42,017 nucleotides of DNA from an uncultured Alphaproteobacteria bacterium (GTDB lineage Bacteria > Pseudomonadota > Alphaproteobacteria > Bin65). The position numbers were made by a program, and so were the translations under genes. Where the stretch lies: assembly GCA_947259335.1 (NCBI GenBank), contig CAMYMQ010000296.1:1-42017 (forward strand), in the 5' to 3' direction. The notes below the pieces were generated by a model. It saw only the letters and a program-made list of their open reading frames with translations, was not told the origin of the DNA and did no database searches. Of the stretch, positions 32,956 through 40,667 are shown in pieces (position 1 is the stretch's first letter; each line of letters opens with the position of its first letter).

Positions 32956-33516
32956 TCAAAGCGGTCCGAAAAATCGCGGGACACGCCGCTTGTAGGCCTG
33001 GTAAGCCGCACCGAATCGCTTTTCGAGCCAGCCCTCCTCCGCAAACGGCGCTGCAACGGCGCTTGCGATCGTGACCAAGGAGGGGCAAAGCGCGAGCCAC
33101 GAATTCGCCAGAACGACAAAACCGATGAGGATGACGATATCGCCAAGATATTGCGGGTTACGGGTGAACCGGTACGGACCATCCGTGACCAGATCGCCTG
33201 CCAGGCCCGTTGTCGTCGCGGCGCCGAGGACGGCAACGCCCCACCAGGCGAGCGCGTTGCCGAGCAACACCAAGAGGGCGCCGATTGCCCGCCAGGGCCA
33301 GCCGTCCAGGCCGAGGCTGCCGAAATCGAGCAAAGCAACAAAGATGGCGCTGACGATCAAGAGCCCGATCAGGAGCCAGACCAGCCAGAACCGCCAATCG
33401 GCCTTCCCCCGCGGCGGCGGCCATACCCGTTGGTCAGGCATGGCCAAGGACCAGCACAGAAGGCCGAGCAGAGCCAGACTGGTTGCGATCGCGATGGTGA
33501 AGGCGAAGAACAGCAT
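32956..33516 (-). CDS. Isoprenylcysteine carboxyl methyltransferase (ICMT)-family membrane protein
   Basis: The 186-residue product has about five membrane segments and the family's C-terminal signature: GPYRFTRNPQYLGDIVILIG and EEGWLEKRFGAAYQAYKRRV, which bind S-adenosylmethionine in relatives. ATG 33516 with GAGG seven bases upstream decides the start. In bacteria such proteins are often found with heavy-metal resistance genes, and their substrate is unknown. Its own MerR-type operator (33587-33617) and divergent position to merR suggest metal induction. It ends just before the ATPase promoter. Confidence 0.85.
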   Translation of the reverse strand: MLFFAFTIAIATSLALLGLLCWSLAMPDQRVWPPPRGKADWRFWLVWLLIGLLIVSAIFVALLDFGSLGLDGWPWRAIGALLVLLGNALAWWGVAVLGAATTTGLAGDLVTDGPYRFTRNPQYLGDIVILIGFVVLANSWLALCPSLVTIASAVAAPFAEEGWLEKRFGAAYQAYKRRVPRFFGPL

Positions 33517-33586
33517 CTTGACACCTCGGTGCGATTTGGCGCGGCCGTGTCGGCTTGTCGCCGATGCGGCAATGCCTATGTGAAGG

Positions 33587-33617
33587 AGGCTAACCGCTAC
33601 AGTCGCTAGAGGTTCAA
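33587..33617 (-). promoter_or_regulatory. MerR-type operator between merR and the ICMT-family gene
   Basis: On the minus strand TTGAAC (33612-33617) is followed by 19 bp containing the dyad ACCTCTAG-CGA-CTGTAGCGGT and a poor -10 TAGCCT (33587-33592). It shares TTGAACCT, TAG and CTGTAG with the ATPase operator, so one regulator probably serves both. Confidence 0.75.
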
Positions 33618-33624
33618 GAGAGCA

Positions 33625-34077
33625 ATGGCAGAGACCAACAGGTTCACCATCGGTGCCCTGGCGCGCCAAACCGGATGCAAGGTCCAGACCGTGCGCTACT
33701 ACGAGCAGATAGGCCTGCTTCCCGAGCCGCAACGGTCCGCCGGGAACCAGCGGCTCTATGGCAAGGCCGACGTCGACCGGCTCGCTTTCGTCCGGCATGC
33801 TCGCGAGCTTGGGTTCCCGCTGGATTCGATCCGGGACCTGCTCAGCCTCTCGGACAGGCCCGATCAGCCCTGCGAGGCGGCGGACGGCATCGCGCAGACC
33901 CAGCTCCAGGCGGTCGATGGTCGAATCTCACGGCTCCTGGCGCTCAAGGCCGAACTTGAACGGATGATCGAACAATGCCGGGGCGGCAAGATCGCCGACT
34001 GCAGGGTCATCGAGGTGCTGAGCGACCACCGCCTGTGTCGGACCAAGGATCATCATTCGCCGGATACGGTGCCGTGA
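33625..34077 (+). CDS. MerR-family metal-responsive regulator (CadR/PbrR/ZntR-like)
   Basis: The 150-residue product has the MerR helix-turn-helix [21 protein letters not shown] at residues 7-27 (first part shown up to 20 in the family pattern), the second element [21 protein letters not shown], a dimerisation helix and a C-terminal cysteine-bearing segment. Cysteines occur at about residues 18, 83, 121, 128 and 141; the pair DQPC near 83 and CRGGKIADC near 121-129 match soft or borderline divalent metal sensors. MerR proteins bend the over-long spacer of their target promoters to activate transcription. Two such operators are visible nearby, in front of the ATPase and ICMT-family genes. Zn, Cd or Pb are the likely inducers by context. 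Confidence 0.9.
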   Translation: MAETNRFTIGALARQTGCKVQTVRYYEQIGLLPEPQRSAGNQRLYGKADVDRLAFVRHARELGFPLDSIRDLLSLSDRPDQPCEAADGIAQTQLQAVDGRISRLLALKAELERMIEQCRGGKIADCRVIEVLSDHRLCRTKDHHSPDTVP

Positions 34078-34082
34078 GCGGG

Positions 34083-34427
34083 ATGCAGTCGCTCGCCCTG
34101 CTCGCCAATGCCGGGTACTATGTCGTCGCCGCTGTTGCCGAGATCGCCGGCTGCTTCGCTTTCTGGGCCTGGTTGCGAAGCGGCAAGTCGGTCTGGTGGC
34201 TGCTGCCCGGAACGTTGAGCCTGATCGTCTTCGCCGTGATGCTGACGCGCATCGACAGCGACTATGCCGGGCGCGCCTACGCAGCCTATGGCGGCGTCTA
34301 TATCGTCAGCGCCCTGCTCTGGCTCTGGATTGTCGAAGGGTACCGCCCGGACCGGTGGGACGTGACCGGCGGCGTGGTATGCTTACTGGGAGCGGGTCTT
34401 ATCTTGTTCGGCCCTCGGGGCAATTAG
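34083..34427 (+). CDS. YnfA/UPF0060-family membrane protein
   Basis: The 114-residue product has four membrane helices and the YnfA signatures [33 protein letters not shown] and [18 protein letters not shown]. It belongs to the small multidrug resistance-like fold; proposed roles include drug or metal export, but none is settled. ATG 34083 lies six bases after the merR stop; a GTG at 34074 would overlap that stop. It is probably in one transcript with merR. Confidence 0.92.
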   Translation: MQSLALLANAGYYVVAAVAEIAGCFAFWAWLRSGKSVWWLLPGTLSLIVFAVMLTRIDSDYAGRAYAAYGGVYIVSALLWLWIVEGYRPDRWDVTGGVVCLLGAGLILFGPRGN

Positions 34428-34605
34428 ATGTCGTCTCGAAAGCCGACCCCACCGGGGTGCGAAGCATATGCGCGCGTTTGAGTGCGGCGAGACCGCGTTG
34501 GTGCACCACGGTCGTGGTTGGCCCGGACGCCGCCGTCGCCCCCGACGGGGCGCCGGCATCAAGGCGCCCCGGAGCGGTTTGGAGGTTCGCCCGCATCGGG
34601 CGCGA

Positions 34606-35334
34606 TCAATTCGCGGCCGGCTGCTGAACGATGTGGAACCACCAGAAACGCTCGTTGATGGAATAGACCGGCCGATAGTGCCCGATCTGGGTGTCCGTCG
34701 TGACGGCCGCAAGCTGGTTGTCGAGGATGTATGCCTTGCCGCCGCGGTATACCGCCAGCACGGCGTGGGCCTGGCGCTTTCGACGGTCGATCAGGACCAC
34801 GATCCGCATGCGGTCGACGGACCAGCCGAGCGACTTGAGCGAAATATATTTGGTGATCGCGTAGTCCTCGCAATCGCCGCCCCTCGTGAAGAACTCACGC
34901 GGCGTCGCCCAATAGTCGACGGTGCCGTAGTTGTCCTTGTCGGTGATGTAGGCTATGCGGTTAACGAAAGCATGGACCGAGCGAAGTTGCGCCATCGGCG
35001 GTTGTCTACGCTGTCCGTCGAGGAAACGGCGCCAGCGCTCGATAGCGCAGCCATTGTCGTCCCGGGTGCTACAACGATCCGACCGCCTACGCTGTTCGGC
35101 CGACGATCGCCGCATCACACCTTTCCATTTCAGGAAGATCCCCGTTTTCGGAGATCGCTTCTCGTAGGACTGGAACAGCCCCTGCCGCACGGCCACAGCC
35201 CCCGCGGGCGCCGCAACTGCAACCGCGAACGCGGCCGCGCACAGTGCCGCGAGGATCAGTCGAATTGCCGCACGGCCATCGCCCCCGCCCGGCTTACGAT
35301 TTAAACGTCGATCAAAGCCCCCTCGCACTCGCAT
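34606..35334 (-). CDS. Transglutaminase-like cysteine peptidase (BTLCP family)
   Basis: The 242-residue product has a basic start, a hydrophobic export segment (LILAALCAAAFAVAVAAPAGA) and the PF06035 domain with catalytic Cys in GGDCEDYAITK, His in AHAVLAVY and Asp in AYILDNQ. Members are predicted periplasmic cysteine peptidases; the LapG branch cleaves adhesins under c-di-GMP control, but no LapD-like partner is here. ATG 35334 has AGGAGG seven bases upstream. It follows, on the same strand, the copper/thiol-redox operon after a 90-bp gap with a hairpin. Confidence 0.9.
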   Translation of the reverse strand: MRVRGGFDRRLNRKPGGGDGRAAIRLILAALCAAAFAVAVAAPAGAVAVRQGLFQSYEKRSPKTGIFLKWKGVMRRSSAEQRRRSDRCSTRDDNGCAIERWRRFLDGQRRQPPMAQLRSVHAFVNRIAYITDKDNYGTVDYWATPREFFTRGGDCEDYAITKYISLKSLGWSVDRMRIVVLIDRRKRQAHAVLAVYRGGKAYILDNQLAAVTTDTQIGHYRPVYSINERFWWFHIVQQPAAN

Positions 35335-35390
35335 TCTTCGCCTCCTCGCGACGCACATGATATTGCGCCAGCGTAGGTACAGGCGGTTAG

Positions 35391-35417
35391 TTCCGGCCTA
35401 ACCCCTATGGTTAGGAA
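35391..35417. repeat. Hairpin between the Cys-rich ORF and the BTLCP gene
   Basis: CCTAACC (35397-35403) pairs with GGTTAGG (35409-35415) around CCTAT, flanked by TTCC and GGAA. It begins 8 bases after the minus-strand stop at 35425. There is no T-run, so it may be either a weak terminator or a protein-binding dyad. Confidence 0.45.
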
Positions 35418-35424
35418 GTTGCTT

Positions 35425-35700
35425 TCAGATATGCTGAACGAATCGTTGCCAGCCGAAGTAGTCGGCCTTTGTGCAGTGGGCGGCGCCGCGGTTCCCACAT
35501 TTGGCCGTGCAATGAGTACATACCCTCGAGGCCCACAACCCTCGATGTTCGTAGCCCATAAAATACGGGAAAGAGTCGCACATCGGCCCGTCACGGTTGA
35601 GCCGTTTCGATGGTGCGGTAGGAAGCCCCGCACATATTCCAAGCGGACATGAAGTTATGGGGCCGAGTACCGTCGCTGCTGTCACGACGACGAAGATCAT
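35425..35700 (-). CDS. Small Cys-rich exported protein, coupled to ccdA
   Basis: The 91-residue product starts MIFVVVTAATVLGPITSCPL, a short hydrophobic segment followed by a lipobox-like ITSC, and has further cysteines in MCDSF, VCTHCTAKCGN and HCTKADY. ATG 35698-35700 overlaps the ccdA stop (ATGA), the same junction type used elsewhere in this operon, which supports it as real. No family is recognised. A secreted or lipid-anchored thiol or metal-binding protein fits the context, but this is inference. Confidence 0.5.
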   Translation of the reverse strand: MIFVVVTAATVLGPITSCPLGICAGLPTAPSKRLNRDGPMCDSFPYFMGYEHRGLWASRVCTHCTAKCGNRGAAHCTKADYFGWQRFVQHI

Positions 35701-36437
35701 CCGATGCTTCCAAGCACTGGAAACATCTCGAGCAACCAGTAGGAGAAAGCAGACAGATAGCCGGTGATCATTGCTATACCCATCACGATCAGCAGCGCAC
35801 CGGCCAGTACCTGCAGTACGCGCCCGGCCCGGGCCATCCCCCTCAGACGTACCGCTAGACTGTCGGTGAACACGGCGGCGATTAGGAACGGCAGCCCTAG
35901 TCCCAGCGAGTATATCGCCAGCAGCGCGATGCCGCCCTTGACCGTTGCCTGGGCGGCGCTGACCGTCAGGATGGCGCCCAGGATAGGACCGATGCATGGC
36001 GTCCAGCCGAAGGCGAAGGCCAAGCCTAAGACATAAGCAGACGCGGGCTTGCCGCCGGGCATATCGAGCCGAAAACGGATGTCGCGATAGAGCCAGGGCA
36101 GCTTGAACAGGCCCATCAGGAACAGCCCGAACACGATCACGACCGCGCCGGCAACGATGTTGAGCTCCCACCGGTAGGACAGGAGCAATTGGCCAAGCGT
36201 GGTCGCGCTGGCACCCAGCAAGACGAACACGGTCGAGAAGCCAAGCACGAAACAGAGGCCGAGGCCGACAGCCGGCAGGCGCACGGCCAGCGTACCGCCC
36301 ACAGTCGGGTCGCCCACGGACCGACCTGCGATATAGGAGAGGTAGCCGGGCACGATCGGCAGCACGCAGGGCGATAGGAACGAGATCGTCCCGGCCACGA
36401 AGGCGGTGATCAGCCCGACGTTCGAGATTTCGAGCAT
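35697..36437 (-). CDS. ccdA: CcdA-type thiol-disulfide transmembrane carrier
   Basis: The 246-residue product has six membrane helices and the two conserved membrane cysteines in SFLSPCVLPIVPGYLSY and GWTPCIGPILGAIL. CcdA carries reducing power from cytoplasmic thioredoxin to periplasmic thiol proteins, for cytochrome c maturation or for TlpA/Sco partners. It lies 18 bp after the DsbA-like gene and near three TlpA-like and one Sco gene, which are its probable clients. The start ATG 36437 fits the family N-terminus. Confidence 0.94.
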   Translation of the reverse strand: MLEISNVGLITAFVAGTISFLSPCVLPIVPGYLSYIAGRSVGDPTVGGTLAVRLPAVGLGLCFVLGFSTVFVLLGASATTLGQLLLSYRWELNIVAGAVVIVFGLFLMGLFKLPWLYRDIRFRLDMPGGKPASAYVLGLAFAFGWTPCIGPILGAILTVSAAQATVKGGIALLAIYSLGLGLPFLIAAVFTDSLAVRLRGMARAGRVLQVLAGALLIVMGIAMITGYLSAFSYWLLEMFPVLGSIG

Positions 36438-36455
36438 GGCGTGCCGCGACTGTCG

Positions 36456-37265
36456 CTACTTCGTCGCGGGCTTGACGCGCGCCTTTTGGATATATCCCTT
36501 CAGCGTCTCCAGGTCGGTTGCGCCCCGGATGATCTCCCCGCCGACCACGAAGCCGGGCGTGCCGTTAATCCGCAGCGCACCCGCGAGGACAAGATTGCGC
36601 TGGATCGCCTTCTCGATCGCCGGGTCCTTCATGTCGGCCTTGAGGCGCTCGACGTCCAGGCCGACCTCCTTGGCGACGTCGAGGACCGCGCTCGGCGTCG
36701 CGCCGCCCTTGGCCTTCATCATCGCTTTATGAAAGGCGATATACTTGCCCTGCTTGTGCGCGGCAAGCGCTGCCCGGGCCGCGAATTTTGAGTTCTCGCC
36801 GAGGATCGGGAATTCCTTGTAGACGATTCGCAGCTTGGGATCGGCGGCTCCCGCTTCCTCCATCACCGGCGCGACTTGGCGGCAATAGGGACAGTTGTAG
36901 TCGAAGAACTCGACGACGGTGACGTCGCCGTCGGGGTTACCGCCGACCGGCGCATCGGGGTCGCGGAAGATCTCGTCGGCGCGCGCCCGTATCACCGATA
37001 CAACTGCCGCCTGTTGCGCCGCCAACTGGCGCTCGCGCAATTTCCGGACAGTTTCGGCGATTACCTCGGGATTATCGAGCAGATAGGCGCGCACGCGGCG
37101 CTCGAACTCGTCCTTGGGCATGTCGGCGGCGACGCTCTGCCTGTCCGGCGCGCTCCGCAGGCCCGGATCGAGCAGGAACCAAGCGGCGACTGCGCCGACC
37201 GCGAGCACCGCCGCGACTCCCCAGCCCAGCCAGCGGGTTCGGTTCGGGTTTCCTTTGTCAGGCAT
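36456..37265 (-). CDS. DsbA-family thiol oxidoreductase, membrane anchored
   Basis: The 269-residue product has one N-terminal membrane segment (WGVAAVLAVGAVAAWFLL), a linker helix rich in charged residues and a DsbA fold with active site CPYC in FFDYNCPYCRQVAPV and the cis-Pro loop GTPGFVVGG. It resembles BdbD/ScsC-type proteins that form or shuffle disulfides, often with copper-tolerance genes. It is directly upstream of ccdA and 48 bp after the Sco gene. Residues from VRAYLLDNPEVIAETVRKL form the N-terminal helix typical of this branch. Confidence 0.93.
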   Translation of the reverse strand: MPDKGNPNRTRWLGWGVAAVLAVGAVAAWFLLDPGLRSAPDRQSVAADMPKDEFERRVRAYLLDNPEVIAETVRKLRERQLAAQQAAVVSVIRARADEIFRDPDAPVGGNPDGDVTVVEFFDYNCPYCRQVAPVMEEAGAADPKLRIVYKEFPILGENSKFAARAALAAHKQGKYIAFHKAMMKAKGGATPSAVLDVAKEVGLDVERLKADMKDPAIEKAIQRNLVLAGALRINGTPGFVVGGEIIRGATDLETLKGYIQKARVKPATK

Positions 37266-37313
37266 CGTTCCGTCTCCTGTTGATGTCGTGGCGTTTCGAG
37301 GCCGCCGAAAGGG

Positions 37314-38030
37314 TCACAGCCCGAAGGCGTCGAGCAGGCGCGTCCAATAGCCCCGCTCAGTCCTTCGCGGTGCATTACCGTGATGGTTTGTCAACTGGTT
37401 GACGAAGAGCACGAGGTTGACCGGGTCGAACTTCAGGCCGTGTAAGTTGGCGACCCAGTGTCCGTCGCGGTCGATCACATGGGTGACGACTCCGTGGACC
37501 TGGGCTCCGTCGTCAACCGGCATGAACTTGTGACCGAAGCGAGCGGCGAGCTGGCGCGTCGCGTCCTCGGGCTGTCCGGGCCGCGTGGTCAGAAAGCTCC
37601 AGTTGACCTGATCGAGCCCCTGGTCCTTGCCGTATTTGCGCAGCACGGACAACGTATCTTTCTTGGGGTCGGTCGTGATCGTGACGAACCGGACCAGCGC
37701 CTTCATCGGCGTACGGTTGATCATCGCCTGGATCTCAGCGATGCGCGCCGCGTGAAGCGGGCAGACGTTGGTGCAGCTCGCGAAGATGAAGTGGAGCACG
37801 ACGACTTTGCCGCGCATGTCCGCGAACCGGACGGTCTTGCCGTCCACGTCGCGCAGGGTGAAGCCGGGCGCCGTCTTGTCGACAGGCTGGAAATACTTCT
37901 CTCGGCTGCCCATCAGCTTGTCGAGCTGGGCCTTGTTCTTGATGTCGTGCGCGGCGGCGCGCGCGCCGGGTGCCGCAATGGTAAGGCCGGTCAATGCCGC
38001 AACCGTGATAGTACGGGCAGATCGAATCAT
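37314..38030 (-). CDS. SCO-family protein, copy 2
   Basis: The 238-residue product has a signal peptide (TVAALTGLTIAAPGARA) and a SCO domain with CxxxC in FASCTNVCPLHAARI and the ligand His likely in VHGVVTHVIDRDG. Unlike copy 1 at 29024 it is soluble in the periplasm rather than anchored, and the sequence is clearly different, so it is not a recent duplicate. Its place between a Met-rich protein and a DsbA-like gene suggests a role in copper or thiol balance rather than oxidase assembly alone. Confidence 0.92.
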   Translation of the reverse strand: MIRSARTITVAALTGLTIAAPGARAAAHDIKNKAQLDKLMGSREKYFQPVDKTAPGFTLRDVDGKTVRFADMRGKVVVLHFIFASCTNVCPLHAARIAEIQAMINRTPMKALVRFVTITTDPKKDTLSVLRKYGKDQGLDQVNWSFLTTRPGQPEDATRQLAARFGHKFMPVDDGAQVHGVVTHVIDRDGHWVANLHGLKFDPVNLVLFVNQLTNHHGNAPRRTERGYWTRLLDAFGL

Positions 38031-38094
38031 GTCGCTATCCGAGAGGTTGCGGTACCGCAGCCGCGAAAGCAGGCAACCGCGGTACCGCTGGGCC

Positions 38095-38361
38095 TTAGCC
38101 CTTCTTCTCGGGCGTGGTTGACGGCGAATTCGGCCGATGCTGGTCCTGATGCTGCATCATGCCCTGCATCATCCCGTTGCACTTGGCCATCATCTGGTTC
38201 ATCTGGCCCATCATTCCCATCATGTCCGGCTGGTTCATCATGGTGCCGGGCTGTCGGGGCGTGTCCTGAGCATTGAGCGTGCCGGCCGCTGCGAGGCCGC
38301 CGACAATTACGGCCGCTGCCGCGAGGGCCCCGATGGTCGGTCGTTTGATCGAGGTACGCAT
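38095..38361 (-). CDS. Small Met-rich exported protein
   Basis: The 88-residue product has a signal peptide (IGALAAAAVIVGGLAAAGTL) and then a stretch with 13 Met over about 30 residues (MMNQPDMMGMMGQMNQMMAK, one Cys, NGMMQGMM) and a His/Gln-rich run HQDQH. Such Met clusters bind Cu(I) in periplasmic copper proteins. ATG 38361 with GAGGAG eight bases upstream decides the start over a GTG three codons earlier. No named family is recognised; the copper link comes from composition and neighbours. Confidence 0.75.
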   Translation of the reverse strand: MRTSIKRPTIGALAAAAVIVGGLAAAGTLNAQDTPRQPGTMMNQPDMMGMMGQMNQMMAKCNGMMQGMMQHQDQHRPNSPSTTPEKKG

Positions 38362-38448
38362 CTGCTTCACTCCTCTTGCGGGTTGGTGGAACTAGCGCGG
38401 CAGGTCGGCCGTCGAGGACCGAGATTCCGGCCGCGCCACGACAGGCGG

Positions 38449-38802
38449 TCACCCCGGCTGACCGGGCGCTGACTGCCCCTTGACCGACGCCTGCCGCTTG
38501 TCGCCGCGGCAGCTCGAGCCGGTCTCCCTCCCAGAATGGTTCATGCACAGCCCCAGCGCGCACATCGCGAAACAGGGCAGAATTGCGAGCAGGACCGGCG
38601 CGACTCCGGCCGCGACCAGCCAGTTCCAGTTTAAGGCCGCGCTGACCGCCGCAGCGATCAGCAACGACCCCCGGCGGCCGCGCAGGAGGCGCACGGCGCC
38701 CCCCGCGTGCCTGCCCATGGACGATGACGGGTCCGTGGGAGATGACGGGCTGCCCTGCGCCCGATACACCGTCACCGTGGGCGGTAATGCTTGGATGGTC
38801 AT
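38449..38802 (-). CDS. Small membrane protein of copper islands
   Basis: The 117-residue product has a Pro/Ser-rich start, then LLIAAAVSAALNWNWLVAAG and VAPVLLAILPCFAMCALGLC, two hydrophobic segments ending in a Cys-bearing LPCFAMCALGLCMN, and a polar tail with another Cys. I recognise this pattern from unnamed small proteins found with copper genes in alphaproteobacteria; the function is unknown. GGAGGAG lies right before ATG 38811, too close, so I prefer ATG 38802 nine bases after it. A CueR-type dyad sits 36 bp upstream. Confidence 0.65.
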   Translation of the reverse strand: MTIQALPPTVTVYRAQGSPSSPTDPSSSMGRHAGGAVRLLRGRRGSLLIAAAVSAALNWNWLVAAGVAPVLLAILPCFAMCALGLCMNHSGRETGSSCRGDKRQASVKGQSAPGQPG

Positions 38803-38837
38803 AAGCGACATCTCCTCCGGTTCCCCTCAGGTGGTTA

Positions 38838-38858
38838 TTCCAGTTACTGGAAGCTCAA
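38838..38858 (-). promoter_or_regulatory. CueR-type dyad upstream of the small membrane protein
   Basis: TTCCAGT-T-ACTGGAA (38838-38852) is a perfect 15-bp palindrome with the TTCC-N7-GGAA core of CueR operators. On the minus strand it is directly preceded by TTGAGC (38853-38858), as in copper-controlled copA promoters. A -10 at the expected 19-bp distance is not evident, which weakens the call. Confidence 0.5.
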
Positions 38859-38896
38859 GGAGTTTGACGGGTGGGTGGCGTGTCATGGTGCCGCAC

Positions 38897-39484
38897 CTAC
38901 CGTTTCTTGCCGGGGTCGGGCGCAGCACCCTTCGGCAGCCGGCTCTCGATGAAAGTGACGAACGCCGGTGCGTCCCATTCGGCCGGACCTGCAAGCCGGC
39001 CGATCTCGCGGCCTTCGGCATCGATCAGCAGGGTGGTCGGGATGCCGATCACGGCGAGTTGGCGGGTGACCTTGGCCGACCGGTCGACATAGATCGCGAG
39101 CCTTTGGAGTTTCAGCTCCTCGTAGAATGGCTTCACCGCGTCGATACCGGCGCGGTCGATCGACAGTGCAATAACCTCGAAAACAGGGCCGCCCAGCTTG
39201 GCCTGGAGCCGGTCAAGGGTCGGCATCTCGCGCCGACATGGACCGCACCAGGTCGCCCAGATGTTGAGCAGCACGACCTTGCCGCGAAACTCCGCGAGCC
39301 TCAGCATCCGGCCCTCGGCATTGACGAAGCGAACCTCGGGCAGTGATCTGGGCTTTTCGTGAACCGCAAAATTTTTCGGTGGCTGGGCGGCTCGTGACGG
39401 CGCGATGCCCCCTAGAGCGACCGTAGCCGTCAGGCCAGCCAAGGCCGGCGCGAGCATGCCAATGTGAAACGGGGTCGATCTCAT
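38897..39484 (-). CDS. TlpA-family thiol-disulfide protein (WCGPC)
   Basis: The 195-residue product has a signal peptide and a thioredoxin-like domain with active site NIWATWCGPCRREMPTL and cis-Pro region VIGIPTTLLIDAEG. TlpA-like proteins keep Sco and CuA cysteines reduced, or other periplasmic thiols, fed by CcdA. Its ATG overlaps the stop of the next gene upstream (ATGA). It is the third of three tandem TlpA-like genes and the only one with the classic CGPC motif. Confidence 0.92.
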   Translation of the reverse strand: MRSTPFHIGMLAPALAGLTATVALGGIAPSRAAQPPKNFAVHEKPRSLPEVRFVNAEGRMLRLAEFRGKVVLLNIWATWCGPCRREMPTLDRLQAKLGGPVFEVIALSIDRAGIDAVKPFYEELKLQRLAIYVDRSAKVTRQLAVIGIPTTLLIDAEGREIGRLAGPAEWDAPAFVTFIESRLPKGAAPDPGKKR

Positions 39485-40083
39485 TGCTCACGCAGCCTCC
39501 GGATCAGGGGAAGGATCTTCTTCTCGAGCACCTCTGGCGTGACCGCGCCGACATGCTTGAAGGCGATGCGGCCGTGCCGGTCGATCACGAAAGTTTCGGG
39601 CACGCCGTATACACCGAAGTCGATCGCCACCCGCCCGTCGCGGTCGGAGCCGGTGCGCGTATAGGGGTCGCCCAGGGTGTCGAGCCAGTTGGCGGCGTCC
39701 CGTGGCCGGTCCTTGTAGTTGAGGCCGTGGATCGGCACGACGCCGCTGGCCTTGAGGCGCATAAATACCGGGTGCTCGTCGCGGCAGGCGGTGCACCAGG
39801 AGGCGAACACGTTGACCAGCGAGACCTGTCCTGTCAGATCGGCGCTCGACAGGCCGAGCGTGCGCCCCTGGACCGGAGGTAGGACGAACTCGGGCGCTGG
39901 TTTGCCAATTAGCGCCGAGGGCACGATTTGCGGATTTCCTCCGAGCGCCGCCGCTAGGGAGCCGGCGATCGCAACAAAAGCGAGCGGGATGAGGAAGGCG
40001 AGCACCCGTCGTCGAGACCGCGAGGTTGGCGGCGTGCGGTCGCTTGCGGGCACGGGCGCTTGAGTTTCGCCGGGTAGGCTCAT
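39481..40083 (-). CDS. CcmG/DsbE-like thiol-disulfide protein (WCTAC)
   Basis: The 200-residue product has an N-terminal membrane anchor (VLAFLIPLAFVAIAGSLAAAL), the DsbE/CcmG-type segment IGKPAPEFVLPPVQG and active site NVFASWCTACRDEHPV, with cis-Pro region VYGVPETFVIDRHG. CcmG proteins reduce apocytochrome c or heme-handling proteins; here no ccm genes are near, so a role with the copper proteins is likely. ATG 40083 overlaps the previous stop (ATGA) and has GGGGGA upstream; the upstream extension of the frame is not used. Confidence 0.92.
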   Translation of the reverse strand: MSLPGETQAPVPASDRTPPTSRSRRRVLAFLIPLAFVAIAGSLAAALGGNPQIVPSALIGKPAPEFVLPPVQGRTLGLSSADLTGQVSLVNVFASWCTACRDEHPVFMRLKASGVVPIHGLNYKDRPRDAANWLDTLGDPYTRTGSDRDGRVAIDFGVYGVPETFVIDRHGRIAFKHVGAVTPEVLEKKILPLIRRLREQ

Positions 40084-40667
40084 TGCGGGTCCCCCTTCAA
40101 TTGCGGCGTATCCGTTGCCCGGATCACCCGCTGGAGGGCCCGAACCAGCGGTGGCGCGGTCCACGCGTTGGGACCGGATGATCGCGCGATCTCGCGGCCT
40201 TTACGGTCGATTAGGATCGATTCGGGGATGCCGAAGACCCTTAGCCGATGCATCGCGAAGCGGGTGCGATCGAGATAGACGCGCAAGTAGCGCAGCCCGA
40301 GCCCGCTATAGAACGGTTCGACTGCGCGCTTCCCGTCCCGATCAATCGCGATGGCGATCACCTCGAACGACTTGCCGCCGAGCATGCCCTGGAGCCGGTC
40401 GAGATAAGGCATCTCTTCGCGACAAGCGGAGCACCAGGTCGCCCATATGTTGATCAGCACGACTTTTCCGCGGAAGTCGCGCAGACGCACGTATTTGCCG
40501 GTCTCCGTCTCGAATAGAAGTCCGGGGACCGGCCGCGGCGTGGCATGCCAAGCCAGCGGCCGGAACACGGTATCCGCCGAGGCCGGAACGGCGGCGGCCA
40601 GGAGCGCTGTCAACAAGATCAGTGCAGCCGGCACGCCGCCGACCCGCCGGGAGGGACGGCGGGTCAT
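40080..40667 (-). CDS. TlpA-family thiol-disulfide protein (WCSAC)
   Basis: The 195-residue product has a signal peptide (ALILLTALLAAAVPASA) and a thioredoxin-like domain with NIWATWCSACREEMPYLD and cis-Pro region VFGIPESILIDRKG. It is similar in layout and length to the 38897 gene, so the two are probably old paralogues, yet with a changed active-site dipeptide (SA for GP), which should alter redox potential. Its ATG shares a base with the stop of the DUF411 gene (TGATG). Role in keeping copper-protein thiols reduced is inferred from context. Confidence 0.92.
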   Translation of the reverse strand: MTRRPSRRVGGVPAALILLTALLAAAVPASADTVFRPLAWHATPRPVPGLLFETETGKYVRLRDFRGKVVLINIWATWCSACREEMPYLDRLQGMLGGKSFEVIAIAIDRDGKRAVEPFYSGLGLRYLRVYLDRTRFAMHRLRVFGIPESILIDRKGREIARSSGPNAWTAPPLVRALQRVIRATDTPQLKGDPQ

